Assembly: GCA_023431045.1 (NCBI GenBank)
Contig: JAEYXZ010000075.1
Location: forward strand, 1 to 10,457
Length of the DNA: 10,457 bases
Direction of reading: 5' to 3'
DNA from: Bacillota bacterium
GTDB lineage: Bacteria; Bacillota_I; Bacilli_A; Acholeplasmatales; Acholeplasmataceae
Position numbers and translations under genes: made by a program. The notes under the pieces were generated by a model that was not told the origin of the DNA, did no database searches, and saw only the letters and a program-made list of their open reading frames with translations. How positions within the stretch are numbered: the stretch's first letter is position 1; the number at the start of each line of letters is the position of its first letter. This document shows positions 6,985 to 10,457 of this stretch, one piece after another.

Positions 6985-8471
6985 TGCAAAAAAGTATTAA
7001 AGGATATCCTCTGCTTTTTGGTTATTTAGGGATATTCATTATCTTAACTGGAATTTTTAATTTAATACCGCTTTTGATGCTTTTTGCATTTCCAAATGAA
7101 GTAATACATTGGTGGAAGTTTGCGATTCCTGGAGTTTCAGCTATTATCATCGGCTTTTTACTCACGTTAATCTTAAAGGGGAAAAAAGTTGAACGGATGC
7201 AACGCTTTGAAGATGCTGTTTTCCTAGTTGTGATGTGGGCAACATCAATTCTAATTTCATCAGTTCCCTTCTTACTCAATGGATATAGCTTTATTCGTAG
7301 TTTATTCGAAGTAACTTCAGGATTATCAACGACTGGAGCAACGACTTTTGAAGCACACACTCTACCAAGTATTTATATTTTCTATCGTAGTATTCTATTG
7401 TTCTTTGGTGGTGTTGGTTTAGTTCTAGTCATCACTTCAACAGTGTCTGACCGCTATGGTATGAGATTGTATTCTGCAGAAGGTCATAATGACAAATTGA
7501 TGAGTAATCTGGCTAAGAGTGCGAGATTAATCCTTAGTATTTATGCTGGTTATATCACAATAGGAACAATCATGTATGTCATCTTTGGTATGCCATGGTT
7601 TGATGCCATAAATCACTCAATTGCAGCCGTAGCAACCGGTGGATTCTCAACTGAGACTCAAAGTATCGGTGCTTATCGAACCTTAGTTGGGCATGCAGAA
7701 TCGATTGGTATCGAAGTCGTTTCAATCATTTTAATGTTATTGGGTGCAACATCCTTTCTAATTCATGCATTCTTGTTCCGTGGCGAAATCAAAAAGGCGT
7801 TAAAACACAATGAATTTAACCTCTTTTTAGTTGTCTTTGTTATATTTATGACGGCGATGGTTATTAATCTAAATACATGGGGTGGAGAAAGCCTCGAAAT
7901 ATCTTTCCGTGACAGTATATTCCAATTCACCTCAGCCATCACAACATCTGGGCTTCAAACCGTTGCATCGGTTAATGCACTACCAAGTTTGTTTAAAGTG
8001 CTGATGATTTTGTTAATGATTATCGGTGGACAATTAGGTTCAACAGCCGGTGCTTTAAAACAAGGTAGAGTTGCGCTTGCATTTAAGTCGTCTTTCTGGT
8101 ATTTTCGTGATAAGATGAGTCATACAAGAACCGTTCGTAGCAACTTCATTTTACGTAATGGAAAATATGAAATCGTATCTGACCTAGAAATCAGACATAA
8201 CTACGCTTTCATTATTATTTATGGTTTGATTCTCTTAACTGGATCTTTTGTCTTTATGAGTTTTGGACATGGGTTTGAAAATTCTCTCTTTGAGTTTGCA
8301 AGTTTGTTGGGTGGTGTTGGATTTTCTGTTGGAATTATCAGTCCAACTGCACCGGATTTAATCCTATGGACTGGAATGGCCGGTATGTTTATTGGTCGTC
8401 TTGAATTTACGGTTATTGTTGTCGCATTAATGAAATTATTTTTAGATATTAGAAGAAAAGAAATACTTTAA
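6984..8471 (+). CDS. trkH: TrkH/KtrB-family K+ transporter, membrane subunit
   Basis: This 495-residue membrane protein has the TrkH pattern of four M1-P-M2 repeats after two extra N-terminal helices (about residues 8-64). The four pore loops are visible: TSGLSTTGAT (111-120, Gly118), VATGGFST (216-223), TTSGLQTV (320-327) and LGGVGFSVG (442-450). The conserved GGQLGSTAGALKQGR segment (348-362) matches the glycine-rich loop in the third repeat that works as the intramembrane gate in KtrB. The FIGRLEFTV ending (469-477) is also typical. The length and the N-terminal pair of helices favour TrkH over the shorter KtrB. It conducts K+ (possibly with Na+ or H+ coupling) into the cell, gated by the RCK proteins encoded just upstream. 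The start shares one base with the trkA stop. The V-ATPase stalk gene begins 17 nt downstream, with no terminator between. Confidence 0.95.
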   Translation: MQKSIKGYPLLFGYLGIFIILTGIFNLIPLLMLFAFPNEVIHWWKFAIPGVSAIIIGFLLTLILKGKKVERMQRFEDAVFLVVMWATSILISSVPFLLNGYSFIRSLFEVTSGLSTTGATTFEAHTLPSIYIFYRSILLFFGGVGLVLVITSTVSDRYGMRLYSAEGHNDKLMSNLAKSARLILSIYAGYITIGTIMYVIFGMPWFDAINHSIAAVATGGFSTETQSIGAYRTLVGHAESIGIEVVSIILMLLGATSFLIHAFLFRGEIKKALKHNEFNLFLVVFVIFMTAMVINLNTWGGESLEISFRDSIFQFTSAITTSGLQTVASVNALPSLFKVLMILLMIIGGQLGSTAGALKQGRVALAFKSSFWYFRDKMSHTRTVRSNFILRNGKYEIVSDLEIRHNYAFIIIYGLILLTGSFVFMSFGHGFENSLFEFASLLGGVGFSVGIISPTAPDLILWTGMAGMFIGRLEFTVIVVALMKLFLDIRRKEIL

Positions 8472-8473
8472 GA

Positions 8474-8479
8474 GGGAGG
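8474..8479 (+). promoter_or_regulatory. Strong Shine-Dalgarno for the TTG-started V-ATPase stalk gene
   Basis: GGGAGG lies 9 nt before the TTG at 8489. It supports this rare start codon, because the first ATG in the frame is 29 codons further on, inside the coiled coil. Confidence 0.7.
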
Positions 8480-8488
8480 CGTCTGAAT

Positions 8489-8797
8489 TTGAGTCAAATA
8501 GAAAAAATTATCAACTTAGAAAAAGAAATCGATCAACTCATCGAAGATGCAAAAAAAGAAGTTGCAACTTTACTTGAGATGAAAAGCAAAAAAGCTGAAG
8601 TTGAAATTGAAGAGATGAAAAAAGATTTCGAGTCGAAAGTTAAATCAATGGACCAGCAAACAACTGAAACATTGAACAAACTTGAATCTGAACTCATTAA
8701 GGCTAAAGAAGCTTTGAATCAAAAAATCGAAAAAGATTATCATACCATTGTTAAAAATGCGATTGATAAACTTAAAAAAGAGGTCATTAACTTATGA
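8489..8797 (+). CDS. ntpF: V-type ATPase peripheral stalk subunit G/H (NtpF-like)
   Basis: This 102-residue, highly charged protein is predicted to be one long alpha-helical coiled coil across almost its whole length (Lys/Glu-rich heptads, no Pro, Gly, Cys or Trp). It matches the size and character of prokaryotic V/A-type ATPase subunit G/H (NtpF of Enterococcus hirae, AhaH). Sequence alone is not very specific for such a protein; the assignment rests mainly on position, directly before subunit I with an ATGA overlap, as in the E. hirae order ntpF-ntpI-ntpK. This subunit pairs with subunit E to form the peripheral stalk that links the V1 head to subunit I and resists rotor torque. Translation starts at a TTG backed by a strong ribosome binding site. 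ATP synthase F-type subunit b is less likely because there is no N-terminal membrane anchor. Confidence 0.85.
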   Translation: MSQIEKIINLEKEIDQLIEDAKKEVATLLEMKSKKAEVEIEEMKKDFESKVKSMDQQTTETLNKLESELIKAKEALNQKIEKDYHTIVKNAIDKLKKEVINL

Positions 8798-10457
8798 TTG
8801 TACCTATGCAAAAAGTTAAACTCTTTTTTATGGAAGATAACCAAAAACAAATCATGCGAGAAATCCAATCGCATGCTTTAATCATGCTTGATGAAAGACA
8901 TAAGAAATCAGTCAATCCATCACATGATTTGATTCTTACATCAAAAGCTATTGAAGTATTAGAAGGATATGTCAAGAAGAGTAACCTTGGTAATAACGCC
9001 ATTGTTTCTCAAAGTGATTTTGAACAAGTAAATGAAGATATCGTAGCACTTGTTAAAACCATTAATTCAAAGCAACATGAATATCTAAAAATAAAAGAAC
9101 AAACAGATGATGTTTTAAAATCAAAAAAACAATTAGAACCGTATGAATCATTAAGTGTTCCAACGAATACGTTTAAACGTTTAAAATATTTTGATATCAT
9201 ATTAGGTAAAATCACATCTGATAAGTTAGAAGTCTTGGAAGGTTTGACGCAATCGCTTGATGTGTCAGTTGATTTTATCAGTGAAAATGACTCAACATCT
9301 TATGTTGCAATAACTGTTACAAAAGAGGATTCAAATCAACTCAATGTGTTATTAGATCAAGTCGGGTTTATTAAAGAACAACTTCAGGATTTTGCTCAAA
9401 AGAACAGTTTCATTCTAAAATTCTATGAAGAAGAACTTCGTAAACATGAAGAAAAGTTGAAAATAATTGAAGCATACTTTATTGATCAAACTCAATATTT
9501 AGGCGCAATCAAATTACTTTATGATCAACTTCAATCACGTGACATGCGTGAAGAAGTATCATTCTTAAAAACCGAACGTACCGTCTACATTGAAGGTTGG
9601 ATTAGAAGTGATCAAGTTGAATACCTCAACGACGTATTAAAACGAAGTGACATACCATATGAAGTTGAACTTCGCGACCCACTTCCCGAAGAAGCTGTAC
9701 CAACCGCACTTAAGAATAATGCGTTTGTGCAGCCATTCGAAATGATTACCAATCAATTTTCTGTGCCAAACACTAAAGAGATTGATCCAAATCCAATGAT
9801 GTCATTTTGGTATTGGATTATCTTTGGTTTAATGATGGGTGATATGGGTTATGGAATCATGATGGTCATCATCTTTGGTGCAATCTTACAATCTAAAACA
9901 AAAGGTGGATTTAGAGATCTTTCAAGAGTTTTCTTCTTAACTGGTATCTCATCCATCATCGCAGGAGCGGTTTTTGGTAGTTTATTTGGATTTACATTAT
10001 ACACACCATTACTTGATCCAGTTAATGATCCAGTCCCAATGTTGATTCTATCAATTGGACTTGGTATCGTTCATATTATTTGTGCACTCATCATGAAAGT
10101 CATCATGAACTTAAAGAGTGGTCAAGTCTTTGATGCTCTTGCACAAGGATTCTCATGGATTTCTATTTTGGTTGGTTTAATCTTTGTTGTCCTTGATATG
10201 TTTGTCATATCGATTCCTTATGTGGGTATTATATTCGTTGGAATTGGTGTATTACTCATTGTCATCTTCAATGGACATCAACAACCTAAATGGTACCAAA
10301 AGCTATTAAGTGCCTTTACAGGTCTTTATAACTCAACCAGTTATTTATCAGACTTATTAAGTTATTCAAGAATTTTAGCTTTAGCATTATCATCTGCAGT
10401 TATTGCATATACCATGAATCTACTGGCTGATTTAGTCGGTATGGGACAATGGTGGGG
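8794..10457 (+). CDS. ntpI: V-type ATPase subunit I (a-type stator subunit), 3' partial
   Basis: The frame is open to the last base and gives 554 residues, with about 100 missing compared with a usual length near 650. The cytosolic N-terminal half (about 1-330) has the family start MIVPMQKVKLFFMEDNQ, a coiled-coil arm around 85-125, and the TERTVYIEGWI segment. The membrane half begins at DPNPMMSFWYWIIFGLMMGD (331-350), a hallmark of V-type subunit a/I, and continues with further helices. It reaches SDLLSYSRILALALSSAVIA, whose Arg526 matches the essential arginine that faces the c-ring and drives ion release. Subunit I forms the ion half-channels of the V0 motor. Start 8794 overlaps the stalk-gene stop as ATGA, behind an in-gene GAGGT. 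Whether the pump moves H+ or Na+ depends on the c-ring subunit, which lies outside the window. Confidence 0.95.
   Translation, partial: MIVPMQKVKLFFMEDNQKQIMREIQSHALIMLDERHKKSVNPSHDLILTSKAIEVLEGYVKKSNLGNNAIVSQSDFEQVNEDIVALVKTINSKQHEYLKIKEQTDDVLKSKKQLEPYESLSVPTNTFKRLKYFDIILGKITSDKLEVLEGLTQSLDVSVDFISENDSTSYVAITVTKEDSNQLNVLLDQVGFIKEQLQDFAQKNSFILKFYEEELRKHEEKLKIIEAYFIDQTQYLGAIKLLYDQLQSRDMREEVSFLKTERTVYIEGWIRSDQVEYLNDVLKRSDIPYEVELRDPLPEEAVPTALKNNAFVQPFEMITNQFSVPNTKEIDPNPMMSFWYWIIFGLMMGDMGYGIMMVIIFGAILQSKTKGGFRDLSRVFFLTGISSIIAGAVFGSLFGFTLYTPLLDPVNDPVPMLILSIGLGIVHIICALIMKVIMNLKSGQVFDALAQGFSWISILVGLIFVVLDMFVISIPYVGIIFVGIGVLLIVIFNGHQQPKWYQKLLSAFTGLYNSTSYLSDLLSYSRILALALSSAVIAYTMNLLADLVGMGQWW

Noticed and set aside
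7022..7360. Minus-strand open frame of 112 codons inside trkH
   Set aside because: It is antisense to the first TrkH repeat, including pore loop 1, and is better explained as a shadow of biased codon use.
8400..8488. Internal promoter before the V-ATPase genes, from AT-rich sequence at the end of trkH
   Set aside because: AT-rich hexamers occur everywhere here, and no properly spaced -35/-10 pair stood out.
8787..9215. Two minus-strand open frames over the start of ntpI
   Set aside because: The + strand frame reads through as subunit I with family motifs, and the minus frames show no homology or signals.
1..10457. Alternative genetic code with TGA as Trp, as in mycoplasmas
   Set aside because: TGG serves for Trp throughout, TGA ends several genes at sensible positions, and no conserved frame continues across a TGA.
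1..10457. tRNA or rRNA genes, CRISPR arrays, insertion sequences, prophage or attachment sites
   Set aside because: The window is almost wholly filled by the listed genes. The one 174-bp gap shows no tRNA fold, repeat array or transposase remnant.

Overview
The window is a gene-dense, low-GC bacterial segment. Every gene lies on the + strand, and there is only one real intergenic gap (5726-5899). TGG encodes Trp throughout, TGA is used as a stop (end of the first ABC gene, first RCK gene and V-ATPase G/H-like gene), and no frame needs TGA read through, so the standard bacterial code applies. Base composition, AAGGAGGT-type ribosome binding sites and gene content suggest a low-GC Gram-positive lineage: Bacillota, or a standard-code mollicute relative such as Acholeplasma or Izemoplasma. 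The exact taxon is an inference with modest confidence.

Region 1 (1-5767) is the 3' part of an operon. It holds a heterodimeric ABC exporter pair (the first gene is cut by the window edge), then tldD and pmbA/tldE, the two halves of the TldD/TldE zinc metalloprotease. Junctions overlap by 8, 8 and 1 bp, and the run ends at a clear Rho-independent terminator (5740-5767). The two ABC subunits carry complementary defects: a non-catalytic Walker B Asp in the first and a degenerate signature motif in the second. This predicts one degenerate and one active ATP site. Physical coupling of an exporter with a peptide-processing protease raises the possibility of a peptide maturation and export module, but no precursor peptide is visible.

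Region 2 (5726-5899) is the intergenic region. After the terminator it has an extended -10 promoter (TGaTACAAT) overlapped by a perfect 19-bp palindrome, a good candidate operator, and then a short leader with a GGTGAT ribosome binding site.

Region 3 (5900-10457) is a second operon that runs off the window. It encodes a single-domain RCK_N protein, a full RCK_N+RCK_C TrkA protein whose own nucleotide-binding glycine motif is degraded, the TrkH/KtrB K+ transporter, a small coiled-coil V-type ATPase stalk subunit (TTG start), and V-type ATPase subunit I (3' truncated). The two RCK proteins look like specialised partners in a mixed gating ring for TrkH. Placing K+ uptake directly upstream of V-ATPase genes recalls the Enterococcus hirae ntp operon, where the K+ transporter NtpJ is at the opposite end. 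It suggests joint control of a cation-pumping ATPase and K+ uptake for ion and membrane-potential homeostasis.
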